64,000 bases of DNA from Mytilus galloprovincialis. Taxonomy: Eukaryota; Mollusca; Bivalvia; Mytilida; Mytilidae. The stretch spans positions 59,053,560 through 59,117,559 of the forward strand of contig NC_134839.1 of assembly GCF_965363235.1 (NCBI RefSeq). The letters are read 5' to 3'. The translations under genes and the position numbers were made by a program. Position 1 is the stretch's first letter; every line of letters begins with the position of its first letter. Shown in pieces: positions 9,869-20,301 of the stretch. The notes beneath the pieces are model-generated. The model saw only the letters and a list, made by a program, of their open reading frames with translations, did no database searches and had not been told where the DNA came from.

Positions 9869-10315
9869 TCCAAATCATTATGACTTTTTTGTTAGCTGTA
9901 AAGCTTATAGGAGATTGTTCACTGACAGGGAAACGATTCTTAGATTCCAAATAAAGTGCAACCAACGAGCATATAATCCGATTATTTTTTTTAAATGATG
10001 TTTGATCTTTAGTAAATAGTTTGTTCAACGAATGAGCCTCATGGGATACGATTTTTTCTTCAAGAGGATGTTTTAATATCATTTATTATAGTTAAAAATC
10101 TTACCCCAGGGGATGAGAACTCAGTCTCTTAGAGTTTCTTTTCAATATCTCTCGACAATGAAAACATTCAAATTCGAGATAATTATTTTATATTAACTCA
10201 ACACTTACAAAAATGAACCACGAACACTAAATAGAACGTGCACATATTTGATTGATTGATTGATTGATACGTTTGTCTTGTCATTAATTATATGCAAAGA
10301 AAAACACGAATGAAT
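9869..10315. other. Intergenic, no recognisable gene
   Basis: AT-rich. It contains only a short (GATT)n tetranucleotide repeat at about 10249-10267. Confidence 0.6.
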
Positions 10316-10530
10316 GAGAATGAAAATTGGCAATGTAGTGTCAAAGAGACAACAACCCGACCAATGCAGAAAACAGCCGACGCCAACAACGGGTCATCAA
10401 AACAGCGAGAAAATCCCGCCTCCGGAGGCGGCCTTAAGCTGGCCTCTGAACAAAATATGTACTAGTTCAAGTAAAATGGACATCACACTTAACTCCAATA
10501 CATATAAATGAACTAAAATAATAAAAATAA
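10316..10530 (-). mobile_element. Mussel LINE-like repeat, short diverged copy
   Basis: Diverged copy of the first about 200 bp of the family at 3478-4260: it retains GTCAAAGAGACAACAACCCG, the GGAGGC...GCTGGCC segment and ACTAGTTCAAGT. Older than the two long copies. Confidence 0.6.
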
Positions 10531-10544
10531 CACATTATTAGAGT

Positions 10545-10699
10545 TTTATCCCACTTTCACGGTCCACTGAACATAGAAAAGGATAGTGCGAGTGGGGCAT
10601 CCGTGTACTGTGGGCACATTCTTGTTTTTATATAGATTAGACTGTTCAACACTAGTCATTTTTGGAGCCCTTTATAGCTTGCTGTTTGATGTGAGCAAA
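10545..10699 (+). repeat. Mussel dispersed repeat, left part
   Basis: TCCCACTTTCACGGTCCACT, GAGTGGGGCATCCGTGTACT and GAGCCCTTTATAGCTTGCTG are landmarks of a short repeat I remember from Mytilus transcripts and genomic clones. The repeat stops after GATGTGAGC and resumes at 11572 (CCAAGGCTC...), because another element sits in it. Confidence 0.55.
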
Positions 10700-11571
10700 C
10701 ACCTTGTATCATTGTACAGCAGATATAGGTACTAACCAAGCGGGCATGGTCGATTTTGAACTGACACGGTAACGAAAATCTTTGTTTTCTTTTATCAACA
10801 TTCAGTGTACATTTCTCAACATCTGAAATTCCTGCTCCAAAATAATTTTCGCATCGATTTTTCCTATTTATAAGACATATTTTATATTCTAATAAGAACA
10901 ATTAACTTGTAAATGCGCAAATAGTTGTGAATGTCAACACCAACTTTCAATGTCGATACAATTGTCGAGTCATTTACATGTTTTACCTGAAGAAAGATAA
11001 TACAGGGCAAAAGTAATAGTTACCAATCATAAACCTACCTGTGATTACTCATTCCTTGAAACTTTTTTTGGGGTAATAAACGAGTATAAAAATTTTGTTT
11101 TTGTGTGCGGTGTACTGCAACTTAACTATGCACCGTACAGAAAGATTTATGTGGTCAGCTAAACATCGTACACAACGCTTCTTTTTTGAATAAAATATCG
11201 AAAAAACACATGCATGAAAGATTTCAATGCCAATTATGGATACAACTATACTTTTTACACTCGCACAGTGGCCTCCTTTCAGAAAAAGAATTGCAATGAA
11301 TATAGAATTATGTCGGATGAGACGAGTGCCAACTTCTTTGATAAGTATTTGGACATGTTTTTAGTAATCGTTCTTGTTTTGGGAAAATAATGAGACATCT
11401 CTCATCATCAATCTACGACCAAATGATTTCTTAAAACAACAGTTATGTTTAGATTGAGGTACACATTGATCTTATGTGAACAAAACAAAGATTTTCGTTA
11501 CCGTGTGAGGTCAAAATCGATCACGCCCGCTTGGTAAGTACCTATATCCGCTGTACTGATGATACACGGTG
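10700..11571. mobile_element. 872-bp non-autonomous DNA transposon with about 90-bp terminal inverted repeats
   Basis: The left end (CACCTTGTATCATTGTACAG, from 10700) is matched by the inverted right end (ending ACTGATGATACACGGTG at 11571). The arms stay complementary for about 90 bp, through AACCAAGCGGGC and ACGGTAACGAAAATCTTTGT. It interrupts the mussel repeat on both sides, which fixes its ends. The interior is AT-rich, has no transposase, and I do not know the superfamily. The target duplication is unclear. Confidence 0.65.
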
Positions 11572-11700
11572 GCCAAGGCTCTGTGTTGAAGACCGTACTT
11601 TTTAACCTGTAATGGTTTAGTCTTTTCTCAGTGTGACTTGGGTGGAGAGTTGTCTCATTGGCACTTATACCACATCTTCTTACATAAATAAAGAAAAACT
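11572..11700 (+). repeat. Mussel dispersed repeat, right part
   Basis: Continuation of the repeat at 10545-10699: GCTCTGTGTTGAAGACCGTA, then GAGAGTTGTCTCATTGGCAC, then ACCACATCTTC, the 3' part as I remember it. Confidence 0.6.
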
Positions 11701-12157
11701 TCTGCAAAACATTTTTATTGATATAAAAAAAGAAAGAATATATTTGCTCAACGACATTATTCTTTTTCTTAAAACAAAAACGTAAAATTCAGGTTATTCT
11801 CTGAATTGAATCCAAGATAAAAACCTGGATGAATTGCAGGCAAATTCGCGCAAACGTTATACCATTTCCTCTCGCAAACGTAATTCTTGTCATACTAATT
11901 TCGCGCAAATGTAGCTCTCCCCTCTATATCTATACAAGTATAAATAATAGAAAAACATTTTGGCAAATTTTAAGTGTATAAATGCTACATGAATAATACA
12001 ATAAAATTATCATTTCTTATATATCCATATGCAGTTCAAAGAGTTCTAAATAATTGAAAATGTTTATAAAACACTGAAATGATATTCCATTTTCCAAATA
12101 ATTATATGCAAAACTGGAAAAAAAAAGGATTAAATACTTAATTCGTTGAACAAGATT
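11701..12157. other. Intergenic, no gene seen
   Basis: It includes three diverged copies of a CGCAAACGTAA-like motif at about 11848-11912, shared with 7390-7460. Otherwise AT-rich. Confidence 0.5.
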
Positions 12158-12163
12158 TTATTT
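12158..12163 (-). terminator. Candidate poly(A) signal of the GPCR gene
   Basis: AATAAA on the minus strand, about 135 nt downstream of the GPCR stop codon. Confidence 0.35.
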
Positions 12164-12296
12164 CTTATTCAAATCGAAGAAAGCATATGCAAAATCATTT
12201 CCTCTCTTTTTTCAAATCTATTCCACACATTCCATTAATCTTTCTTTTTTAATATATATGTAAAATTGAGAAGACACCTCGGAAATAAGAAGGATT

Positions 12297-13068
12297 TTAA
12301 TACCAAATCCAACATATAAAATTGTTGTAAAATCGCTTTAGCTGTCTTCTAAATCCAACATCACAGAACCCATAAATAAAACAATTTGCAAAGCTATTGA
12401 GAAAAAAGCACCAAAGAAAAGTATTATAAATAACTTTTTGTTCAATATTCATTCTTTGTACGAAGTCTTTGTCGATATAAGTAATGATTTGGAGAATAAG
12501 ATGCGGGAAATAACTGATAAAAAATAATACAGTAATTAGGAACATGATAAGAGTCGTTGTTTTAACTCTTTTATATTGCATTACAGATCGGCGGTTAAAA
12601 TCTATTCTTTTATCATCGGTTGACCTATTTGAACCAGTTATTAATTCAGCTGTCTTAGGTGTATCTAATTGTTTAAGCATTCTTTCTTCTGGAACGGGAT
12701 TCTTGTTACCGACGTTAGTCACTTTCGTCATTAATTTGTTTGTCTGAAATGAATTCCTGTTTTTATCATTTTCTAAAATAGTCTTTGCTATCAAGGCATA
12801 TAGAACTACCAGTACAACAAACATCCCAAACATAACTAGAATCAAAATTACATTGAAGTATGCTTGATAGTCTGTGTCTTTATATATGTCTTCGGTAAAA
12901 CATCGAATTCCAGTGACATTCGGATTTGTCGTATTAACAGTACTATAACCATACAGAACAGGAGCAGGCCATGTAAACACCAAACACACACCAAATGCAC
13001 CAAAGCAACAGTATACTGCTTTCCTTTGAGAAATCTGCTGTCTTAGTGGAACACAAACCTTTCTATAT
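12297..13068 (-). CDS. Class A (rhodopsin-like) GPCR, exon 2: second intracellular loop to C-terminus
   Basis: It encodes residues 115-371 of a 371-residue receptor. It starts after a TTTTACAG acceptor (13069-13076) that completes the Arg of the DRY motif: I-D-R-Y-R-K-V-C. It contains TM4 (AVYCCFGAFGVCLVFTWPAP), an extracellular loop with a conserved-type Cys, TM5 (YFNVILILVMFGMFVVLVVL), a long third intracellular loop of about 85 residues rich in Lys, Asn and Thr, TM6 (TLIMFLITVLFFISYFPHLI) and TM7 with NSFANCFIYGF in place of NPxxY. The C-terminal tail is short (about 16 residues). Ligand unknown; it resembles the many orphan amine/peptide-type receptors of molluscs. Stop codon at 12297-12299. 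Confidence 0.88.
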
Positions 13069-15142
13069 CTGTAAAATAGACAAAAACGTTCATTTAGCGA
13101 AAAAAATCGACTCAAAATCACGCAAATATTTTATCTTGCAGCACTGGTTTTGACGTGTTTACTTCTGCTTAAAACAGTGAACTCGTCTTTATAGAATTAT
13201 CTTTTTATTCTCAAAGAGCTGGTGTCAGGGCCTGTTAATGGGTTCAGTTTTAGGGTTAGGGCGTGTCGTAAGACCAAATCATAACATATGTTAGTTATTA
13301 CATGTATATATATATATACTGTATACATATACTGTATACATATAGCCATTTCCCCATGCCAGTTTTTTCTAAGGGGGGAAGACCTGGCATTATCTCATTC
13401 CTCAGGGAAATTTTGAATCAATGCCAATACGTATATTAACAGCCACTTTTCTCCATGCCTATATTTCCACCACAATATGGATTTCACTATATACATATAA
13501 GAGTGTCGGTCAAACAAAACTCTACAAAAACATAAATATATTTACATGAAAATTGCATGGTCATTTATTGCATATATGTTATATACCAAACATAAACAAG
13601 CCTGTTCAAACAATGGATTCATTAACCTTAAATTGAACGATATAAATGAAAGAACATAGGAGATTTATTGAATCATTTATCATGGATTCCGTTTAACTTA
13701 GTATATTTTACATGGAAGTCACATTACTTATCTGTGCAAATATCGTGAAAGGACTTTGTATTTGAAAGACCTATAAATCTTCTGGACACAGAACTTTACG
13801 CTTAATGGTGCGGATAATTTTGCTGTTTGTAAGATTTATGAATGTGGAACTTGAATGCAGACAGATGTAATCCATCGAACACCAGTGTATGTAAAGTGCG
13901 GATCATAAAATATCATTTTCACTGTATATGCCATACATTTCTGATGTAGAATGATAAATAAACAGACGATTTTTTTTTTTAATTTTTGAAGAAAATGAAG
14001 AAAATGAGTTAAAATGTATATGTTTAGAAATAAATAATACTAGTAAGACAATGTAAGAGATGCGAACGGGGTTTTATCGCGCCTAAAGCCATCCAGCTGT
14101 GAAATATATACCGAAATACATAAAAAGACATATCACAACGAAAATATGTTGAAACTTAACTTCAAATCAATTATTTTGGTATTTTCGAAACGTAAACAAA
14201 TACAGTTTTCCCATGATCCTTTATTCTACAATTATAGACATACTCGCATATGATAGTGGAAATGAACTAGCTGGATTCGCACTTTATATACACTGGAACG
14301 TACACCTTATCATTCAAAGATAATAAATTGACAACGTGTGTCACGATTAAGAGATTCTATCAAAATCAAACAGAATTAAAAAGTAAACCTAAACAAAATC
14401 TAAGATATCATCAATTCATATGTTTCAAACATTCCTAAAACAAAAGTGCAATCATGCCATTTCATGTCCTGACAATAATAATTCTAGCTGGACGATATGC
14501 AGATGGCAATTGGTCATTTGAAAAAAAAACTATAAGAATATATTCTGACATGAATTTAAAAATAATCAATTACGGAATGATTTCCTCCAAATGAAAGTTG
14601 GACTCGGTGTAAGACAGGCAGCTGCAGACGAGAGTAAAATTGTCAGGAAGCATTAATGTTTTACACAAAGATACTATGGCTTTGTTTCCTGAATAAACAG
14701 GAAGAAGCATTTGAACCTAAAGCGACATAATCAATGTGTTTTAACCACGCAATATTAAATTGTCAACTAAATTGTACTATGAAATATGTTGCCATCTGTT
14801 TCAAGTGATTGTCGTCTGTATCATTTGATTGTTGGGACAATTTGTATTTTTTGTTGACAACAATTAAGTTATCAATTAATTTATTAATTGAGGGAATGGT
14901 ATTTGTCTGTTTGTCTGTTCTGGTTTATTTGCATACAAAGTAACGGTAATAAAAATTACTTCTTCTGCAAACACAGAACTATTTCCCGTTTCAGTAATTA
15001 AGATCAGATATCTATTAAAATTGCAAATGTGAAATTGTTTGATTAGTTTGAGTAAAGAGATATTTTTCATGTTTTTTTCTTAATGCAGAACGCTGAATGG
15101 AACGTCCGCTTACTGAAAATATTTGAAATCGATTTTATAACT

Positions 15143-15753
15143 AATGCCTCGTTCACACGGACATTTAATTCGAATTGAATTCGAATCGAAAGCGAATCGA
15201 ATTCGCTAATCGCGTTCACACACTCTTCTTTTATAATTCGAATGAGTCAATTCGCATTAGAAATACGTTTTTGTTAATACGAAATTATTTGATTTTGGAT
15301 GTAACGCGTCCTCTGATTGGCTGACGTTATTTTGTTATTAGCCCCGGCATAGTAAGACATGATTTTGTAATGTGACCGTGATGTCATCAACGTTTTTTCA
15401 TGGTTTTCTACGGTTTAAAATGTAATTTAGAATTAAATTATAAGAGATGAATGTAATATTTTTTCTGTCTTTTCGAAATAACATAAAAAATGTGGTGTAC
15501 ACTGTTAAATAACCCGCTACGCGCGTTATTCAGTGTTCACCTAATTTTTTATGTCATTTCTTCATAGACAGAACAAATATTACAGTCATTCCTTAATTAA
15601 AAGTTAACGTCGTTTGGACAGTAAAGCGAATTTGACGCGCATTGCAATTCGAATTAGAATTGACGTTAGGACGTAAAACGTTTCGAATGCGAATTAAACT
15701 AATTCGAATTAGTTAATGCGAATCGAATTCGAATTACGTGTGAACTCAGCATA
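15143..15753. mobile_element. MITE with AATTCGAATT-rich inverted ends
   Basis: The left end ATGCCTCGTTCACACGGACA and right end ATTACGTGTGAACTCAGCAT are inverted. Both subterminal zones (15160-15270 and 15620-15735) are full of overlapping AATTCGAATT palindromes. No coding capacity. The middle is occupied by a second element (15281-15603). Confidence 0.65.
15281..15603 (+). mobile_element. Second MITE nested inside the first
   Basis: About 320 bp from GATTTTGGATGTAACGCGTC to TACAGTCATTCCTTAATTAA. The reverse complement occurs at 17815-18137. The inner half is an imperfect palindrome (ATTACAGTCATT / GAATGTAATATTTTTTCTGT) around a GCTACGCGCGTTATTCAGTG centre. Confidence 0.65.
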
Positions 15754-16182
15754 AGAGTAATAAGGTTCTACAAGCAAATAATATAAATACATTTATTAAA
15801 AAAAAACGAGTGAGTAAACTATTTCTTTTTTTTTGTCTTAGATATTGTTACGTATATACCTTCATATAACACAAGGTTTTCTCTAGAGAAATAGAACATA
15901 GACAGACTTTCCAAGTAGACCAACCGTTAGTTATTTTATTATTATCCATGGTCTTTATATCTTACTGTAGGAATAGCTAAATGTACTTGGTTTTTGCTTT
16001 TTCGTGAAATGACACTTGGTCGCAAATTGCCGTCATTTTTCTATTAAGTGGGCGTCAATCTCAATAAAACTTATTAAGTCGCTTTACAGTAATGCTCTAT
16101 ATATACATATTTATAACACGTCTATATCGCTGTTGTCTTAATTAATTCTGATCTAACATCTCATAACAGGACATGGGCCATG
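15754..16182. other. Rest of the GPCR intron near exon 1
   Basis: AT-rich; no coding or structured feature seen. Confidence 0.5.
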
Positions 16183-16255
16183 CTACTGATGAAGGTGCAG
16201 TTGCATCAGAAACGAGGAGAAAAAAAGGTACAGAATAATTATCAGAAAAACATAC

Positions 16256-16599
16256 CTGTCAATGGCAATGATAAGCAAAATGAATGCCGATGAGAGGCAT
16301 ATGAAATAATTCACGAATCTTAACACTTTGCAAGCGGTCACTGCATAAAAAGTCAGTGGATTTGTCAAATCAATGATGATAAATGGCATTCCGACTGCAC
16401 ATGTTATAAAATCCAACGCAGCTAAAAACAAAATAAAAATTCTGGGATTTGACTGTTTCATACGAAAACTGTACACAAAAAGAACATGAAGATTCCCAGT
16501 TATTCCGATCACCATAGCGATGGATACGAAAAATATTCCACCTATGTTTTGTTTAACCTTTTCATAATTCAGACTTTCGAGTTCCTTATCGATGTACAT
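16256..16599 (-). CDS. Class A GPCR, exon 1: N-terminus to TM3
   Basis: It encodes residues 1-114 plus two bases. The ATG at 16597-16599 is the first in frame after an upstream TGA. The 18-residue N-terminus has no signal peptide. TM1 is IGGIFFVSIAMVIGITGN with the family Asn; TM2 is ILFLAALDFITCAVGMPFII with the conserved Leu-Ala-x-x-Asp; TM3 starts after Cys in ACKVLRFVNYFICLSS and ends LLIIAID, just before the intron splits the DRY Arg codon. An intron at the DRY codon is a well-known position in class A receptor genes. Confidence 0.85.
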
Positions 16600-17690
16600 A
16601 TCGTGTTGTTGTCTTCTAGTAAATTCATCAATAATGCTATGTTGAGTATTAATGCTACTGCACTGCTTCGATCTTCATTAATTGCTATAACAATTGATAT
16701 TTCTGGAAAGTTAAATATCGCGTGATATAGATCAGTCAAACCACCAAGAGGAAAATGTCTTGAAATAAACAACTTTTAGAGCTCTAGGTTAACTTTATAA
16801 AGGTACATCTTGAACTGAATCATTTTACTAGTTTTATTTAAAATTGTTGTCAAGCTAATTTTTTTTATTAGTTTTTTTTTTTATAAGTAACAAGTTTTCG
16901 TCTTTTGCCTCAAGCGAAACATATTTGCCTATAATGGGGTTCGACACCGCGAAGAGGTTCCCGTATCATGAGTGAGAATGTATATTTTCCAAAATAATTA
17001 TTACACGATACATAATGGCATGCGTCCATTTGGAGGAACATCGAAGTACATCTTTTTGATCTGTTTTATATATTTCCAAATATGACTGGGATTGTCACAA
17101 GATGATATCGTAATATCAAATAAAAAAGTATAGACAGGTAGTTCTTTCAGATAACATATTCCAGGATAACACTCAAACACGAAGGTATAGCAAAGTTTGG
17201 AAAGCAAGATATAATTTCTGCATGAGAGCCACATAACAATAGGGGAAAATAGTCAGATTAATCACAAGGAAAGTTTTTTTGACGTTTGCTTATGTTGGAA
17301 TGACAATAACATTAAAGTTTTTTTTTTACCTTACACCAAAAAAGATATTAACTTGCTCAAATTGTGGCAAAGTTATGATCGAAACTTTCCATTGTAGGTG
17401 TAATTCCTGAATTATTATCTCTATGCTGCCACCACATCTGCTATAATTATTCCCTTTTAAAAGGGCATAACCTTGATATCTCTTTTTCTATGTCTATTGT
17501 ATATAGTTAAAGATACTTCGCGATATAGGCTCAAGAATATCCCACCCTTTCACATTGGCACTGGGTAAACAAAATCTTACCAGATTTCTGATTTCAAAGA
17601 ATTATAATTCCCTAAAAAATCAACTGATTAAAAAACCGTGTGGATATGTACATCTCAGAACTCATAAAACATGTTTAACCACGTCGCACA
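16600..17690. other. Upstream of the GPCR, no gene seen
   Basis: Presumed 5' UTR and promoter side of the GPCR. AT-rich, with poly-T runs near 16860 and 17310. No convincing TATA box or coding exon. Confidence 0.4.
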
Positions 17691-17692
17691 TT

Positions 17693-17812
17693 TGCGCCTG
17701 TCCTCTGGCCTTTGTAAGTCTTGTATGTGTTTTAATTTTTAACTTTTAATTAGTTCATTTATATGTTTTGGAGTTAAGTATGACGTCCATTTTCACAAAA
17801 CTAGTACACATT
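17693..17812 (+). mobile_element. Inverted fragment of the mussel LINE-like repeat
   Basis: GCGCCTGTCC...TCTGGCCTTTGTAAGTCTTG and GGAGTTAAGTATGACGTCCA match the reverse complement of 18715-18835 in the same family, so this fragment lies in the opposite orientation to the other three copies. Strongly diverged. Confidence 0.5.
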
Positions 17813-17814
17813 TC

Positions 17815-18137
17815 AAAATTAAAATAATTAAGGAATGACTGTAATATTTTTTCTGTCTATGAAGAAATAACATTAAAAATTTGGTGCACACTGAATAACG
17901 CGCGTATCGGATTATTTAACAGTGTGCATCACATTTTTTATGTTATTTCGAATAGACAGAAAAAATATTACAGTCATTTCTTATAATTTAATTCTAAATT
18001 CCATTTTAAACCGTAGAAAACCATGAAAAAACGTTGATGACGTAACGGTCACATGACTAAATTATGTCTATGGGCTCATAACGAAATAACGTCAGCCAAT
18101 CAGAAGACGCGTTACATCCAAAATTAAATTATTAAAA
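17815..18137 (-). mobile_element. MITE, second copy of the element at 15281-15603
   Basis: Reverse-complement copy: TTAAGGAATGACTGTAATAT to CAGAAGACGCGTTACATCC, including the central ACGCGCG palindrome. About 90 percent identical by eye. Confidence 0.7.
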
Positions 18138-18149
18138 AATATTATTAAA

Positions 18150-18520
18150 TCTGATGATCTAAAAACAACCAACAAAGCTCATCATGTTTTACCTGTGTTT
18201 CCTATAAGACAAAGATGTTTCATTCTGCCCTACACTCACAATCGTGTTACTTGTTATGTAAGGAAGTAATTTTACACTATTTGAACAATTTTGAAAACCT
18301 ATATTTCAAAGTGTTACCTGTTTTTCCTACTTTGATGTTTGGCATGAATAAATAACTGCTTGTCTTAATCACGCTACCGAAGTTTGATATTGTAGCTTAA
18401 ACACGGCATCAACATTAACAACTATAAAAAATATGTCTTCAAGACATACAATACGAAATATTACTTAGACATGTTTTTTTCTCAAACTTAAATTCTCCTA
18501 AGGCTATGGATATTTATAGT
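18150..18520 (+). repeat. Decayed unit of the tRNA array (relic 1)
   Basis: Segments align in order with the array unit: AACAACCAACAAAGCTCATC, then TTCATTCTGCCCTACACTCAC, then CACGCTACCGAAGTTTGATA, then AAATATGTCTTCAAGACATAC and TACGAAATATTACTTAGACATG. The stretches that hold tRNA-Met and most of tRNA-Leu in intact units are missing or unrecognisable; only the CACGCTACCGA end of tRNA-Leu remains. Confidence 0.7.
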
Positions 18521-18566
18521 TCAATTCATATTATATTATGTCATTTCGTATATCTATTAACAGATA

Positions 18567-19505
18567 AAATTGAGAATGTAAATGGGGAATGTGTCAAAGA
18601 GACAACAACCCGACCATAGAACAGACAACAGCAGAAGGTCCTTAACAGGTCTTCAATGCAGCGAGAAATTCCCGCACCCGGAGGCGTCCTTCAGCTGGCC
18701 CCTAAACAAATATATATACTAGTTCAGTGATAATGAACGCCATACTAAACTCCAAATTGTACACAAGAAACTAAAATTAAAAATAATACAAGACTAACAA
18801 AGGCCAGAGGCTCCTGACTTGGGACAGGCGCAAAAATGTGGCAGGGTTAAACATGTTTATGAGATCTCAACCCTCCCCTATACCTCTAGCCAATGTAGTA
18901 AAGTAAACGCATAATGATACGTACATTTAAATTCAGTTCAAAAGAAGTCCGAGTCTGATGTCAAGAGATGTAACCAAAGAAAATAAGCAAAATGACAATA
19001 ATACATAAATAACAACAGAATACTAGCAGTTAACTGACATGCCAGCTCCAGACTTCAATTAAACTGATTGAAAGATTATGTCTTCATCAAATGAATATCA
19101 GGCACAATCCTTCCCGTTAGGAGTTTAGTATCATACCATCATAACATATATATGAGAACATAACCCGTGTCATGCCAACAACTGGTTTTTAAGTAAATGT
19201 GTTTAGTTCCGATGCAAAGACCCTATAAGTGAATCAAATGAATATTAACGCCAAAAAATGCAATCTTTGATGACCTGGAAACAATATCGTAACTATAACC
19301 CTTCTTAATAAGTCTATTTAAAGGTTTTGTTAGCTTCTGAGGTGCTTTTTTGTTGTTGTGCTTTATAAAGAATATTTCCATAAAAAATTTGATGTGAAAT
19401 ACCTGAACGTATAAGAAGTCTGCATGTTGAGCTATATTTACGAATGATGTCCTTATATCGCGGATGATAAAACTTAGTAAATGTTATGTGAGCTATTAAA
19501 GTGTC
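18567..19505 (-). mobile_element. Mussel LINE-like repeat, longer 5'-truncated copy 2
   Basis: Same family as 3478-4260, extending about 190 bp further on its 5' side (about 19320-19505). That added part holds a 64-codon minus-strand frame (19314-19508; GISHQIFYGNILYKAQQ...), probably a remnant of the element's coding region. It separates relic 1 from relic 2 of the tRNA array. Confidence 0.6.
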
Positions 19506-19555
19506 CACAGTTTATCTGAGACAAAGTATTATTATTATATCTTAATTTGTCTGTT

Positions 19556-19672
19556 ACTGTAAAAAAAAAAAGTGTTCTCACTCGGGTCATATTGGTTTTT
19601 TTTCGAACTCTCGCCTCCAAAAAGACTGGTGCCTAAAACCAGCGCAAAATACCGACCGACAACATTTACAAG
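19556..19672 (-). pseudogene. Decayed tRNA-Leu gene (relic 2 of the array)
   Basis: TTCGAACTCTCGCCTCC (T arm and variable loop) and AGACTGGTGCCTAAAACCAGC (anticodon arm) align to tRNA-Leu of the array, followed by CCGAC and ACAACATTTACAA from its flank. The acceptor and D arms are badly degraded and cannot fold. Confidence 0.7.
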
Positions 19673-19868
19673 GTTGACAAGTAACTAAACATTTGATACT
19701 CACAAGTAACTTCATACAGGAGGGGCGGTTTTCACCATTTCACATTGGACGGAACCATGTAATCTATATTGTACATTCGGTTGAGGGCGCGATCGAAGCT
19801 TCTAGTCATGAGAAGAAATTATAACGCTTGAACGCTAGGTCGCTGTCGGCTCATCGAAACGTAATAAA

Positions 19869-19878
19869 TGCACGTGCA
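19869..19878. promoter_or_regulatory. Palindromic E-box TGCACGTGCA, once per unit
   Basis: Perfect 10-bp palindrome with a CACGTG core, 342 bp upstream of tRNA-Met in copy 1 and at the same offset in copy 2 (21153-21162); the same string is present in the other units. CACGTG is the core site of bHLH factors such as Myc/Max; binding is speculation. Confidence 0.25.
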
Positions 19879-20210
19879 AAACGGGCAAATTGGATAGCAA
19901 ACTTTTTTTGTCGTTAGCAACAAATTGCCTTCGCAGGTTATTATTCTAACGAGTTTCTATCAGCACTACTCAATTCCCCTTTGGAGAAAAGAAAATGAAA
20001 AAAAAAAAAAATTTCAAAACAATTAAAAGTATTTCAAATAGTAAAGAGCTATAAAAATGAACAACCAACACAGCTCATTATGTTTGGCAATGTGTTTCCT
20101 TTAAGATAAATATGTTTCTTTCTGCCCTACACTCACCTTGACAAGTAACTACAATGTTAATGGTAATGTTATGAAGTATTTACACCTTAAATTGGAGTTT
20201 TAGAATCATG

Positions 20211-20301
20211 GCCTCGGTAGCGCAGTAGGTAGCGCGTCAGTCTCATAATCACAACGATCAGAGCGATCTGAAGGTCGTGAGTTCGATCCTCACCCGGGGC
20301 A
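20211..20301 (+). tRNA. tRNA-Met(CAT), elongator, copy 1
   Basis: 91 nt: GCCTCGG acceptor strand pairs fully with CCGGGGC, with normal D arm, TTCGATCC box B and discriminator A. Nearly identical to animal elongator tRNA-Met apart from an 18-nt insertion after A37. A T7 terminator follows directly. In this edge copy the intron differs (ACAACGATCAGAGCG) from all others and lacks the ATG that pairs with the anticodon. Confidence 0.9.

Larger units (their letters stand above)
13069..16255 (-). other. GPCR intron (3,187 bp)
   Basis: Donor CAG|GTATGT (16256/16255) and acceptor TTTTACAG|AT (13069/13068). Apart from a short AT microsatellite near 13300-13340 and the nested MITE pair at 15143-15753, I see nothing else in it. 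Confidence 0.85.

Noticed and set aside
12544-12747. 67-codon plus-strand frame and others opposite the GPCR
   Set aside because: Antisense shadows of the receptor exon.
14876-15070. 64-codon minus-strand frame in the GPCR intron
   Set aside because: No family features and no splice-site support; chance frame.
19690-20200. Hidden 5S rRNA, snRNA or spliced-leader gene in the conserved non-coding part of each unit
   Set aside because: No match to remembered 5S, U1, U2, U4, U5 or U6 landmarks on either strand.
20211-20301. Initiator tRNA-Met
   Set aside because: Acceptor GCCTCGG and the D and T arms match the elongator; initiator hallmarks are absent.
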